Of a stretch of DNA of 7,323 nucleotides, positions 7,242-7,323 are shown one piece after another. The notes under the pieces are model-generated. The model did not search any database. It had not been told where the DNA came from and saw nothing but the letters and a program-made list of their open reading frames with translations. Made by a program: the position numbers and the translations under genes. Each line of letters starts with the position of its first letter. Positions within the stretch are counted from its first letter, which is position 1. Origin of the DNA: CAZJFH01 sp964545205 (GTDB taxonomy: Bacteria; Pseudomonadota; Alphaproteobacteria; Rhodospirillales; Magnetospirillaceae); the NCBI GenBank assembly GCA_964545205.1, contig CAZJFH010000120.1, positions 1-7,323 on the forward strand. Reading direction: 5' to 3'.

Positions 7242-7265
7242 CCCTCTCCCGCCTGCGGGAGAGGG
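7242..7265. repeat. REP-like intergenic palindrome
   Basis: CCCTCTCCCGC (7242-7252) and its exact reverse complement GCGGGAGAGGG (7255-7265) are separated by CT, giving an 11-base-pair stem. The flanks TTCTCC and GGGGTGAGGG continue an imperfect symmetry out to about 7235-7277. From memory, palindromes of this wording recur in intergenic regions of many GC-rich proteobacterial genomes. It lies 34 bases after the lipoprotein stop and could act as an mRNA-stabilising or terminating hairpin. No T-run follows, so it is not a standard intrinsic terminator. Confidence 0.75.
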
Positions 7266-7284
7266 CCGGGGTGAGGGTGTCTTA

Positions 7285-7297
7285 CGGCCGAAGGCCG
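7285..7297. repeat. Short hairpin CGGCC-GAA-GGCCG
   Basis: A perfect five-base-pair stem with a GAA loop lies 19 bases after the larger palindrome. It may be part of the same repeat unit or a chance GC-rich dyad. The remaining bases to the window end show no gene. Confidence 0.35.
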
Positions 7298-7323
7298 GAT
7301 GTGAGTCAGGCGCCGCTCCCCTC

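Noticed and set aside
1..7323. CRISPR arrays, tRNA or rRNA genes, transposase genes
   Set aside because: I found no regularly spaced direct repeats, no tRNA-like cloverleaf or rRNA sequence, and no transposase or integrase motifs on either strand.

Overview
This is a very GC-rich window whose codon third positions are strongly G/C. It fits a high-GC proteobacterium, most likely an alphaproteobacterium. That guess rests on base composition, the envelope-glycan gene types, a Gram-negative style lipoprotein signal and a CCCTCTCCC...GGGAGAGGG intergenic palindrome; nothing in the window names a genus.

Left half (1-3781, minus strand): two glycosyltransferase genes that read leftwards and look like one transcription unit. 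The first is a complete GT-A fold family 2 glycosyltransferase (3781 to 2828). One base after its stop codon a second, very large gene starts at 2826 and stays open to base 1, where the window cuts it. Its 942 visible residues hold a GT4-type (GT-B) domain, a linker, a GT9 heptosyltransferase-type domain, and the start of a third, GT2-like domain whose acidic motifs look lost. Together they suggest part of a surface-polysaccharide (LPS, capsule or exopolysaccharide) assembly locus.

Middle (3782-4081): a 300-base divergent intergenic region with no convincing gene. It contains a Shine-Dalgarno sequence for the leftward genes, some small dyads, and a candidate sigma-70-like promoter pointing right whose -10 hexamer lies inside a 14-base AT-richer dyad.

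Right half (4082-7207, plus strand): one large gene for a predicted outer-membrane or periplasmic lipoprotein of 1041 residues. It has a lipobox signal peptide, a small N-terminal domain with two cysteines, one PDZ domain with no protease attached, a central region of unrecognised function, a proline-rich hinge and a long helical C-terminal region. I cannot assign it a function; it is the most novel-looking item here. The last 116 bases hold a near-perfect intergenic palindrome of the dispersed-repeat kind.

The polysaccharide genes and the lipoprotein gene are divergently arranged. A functional link between them is possible but not shown by the sequence. Several very long open frames opposite these genes (for example plus 34-2556 and minus 7210-3869) are judged to be GC-driven shadows.
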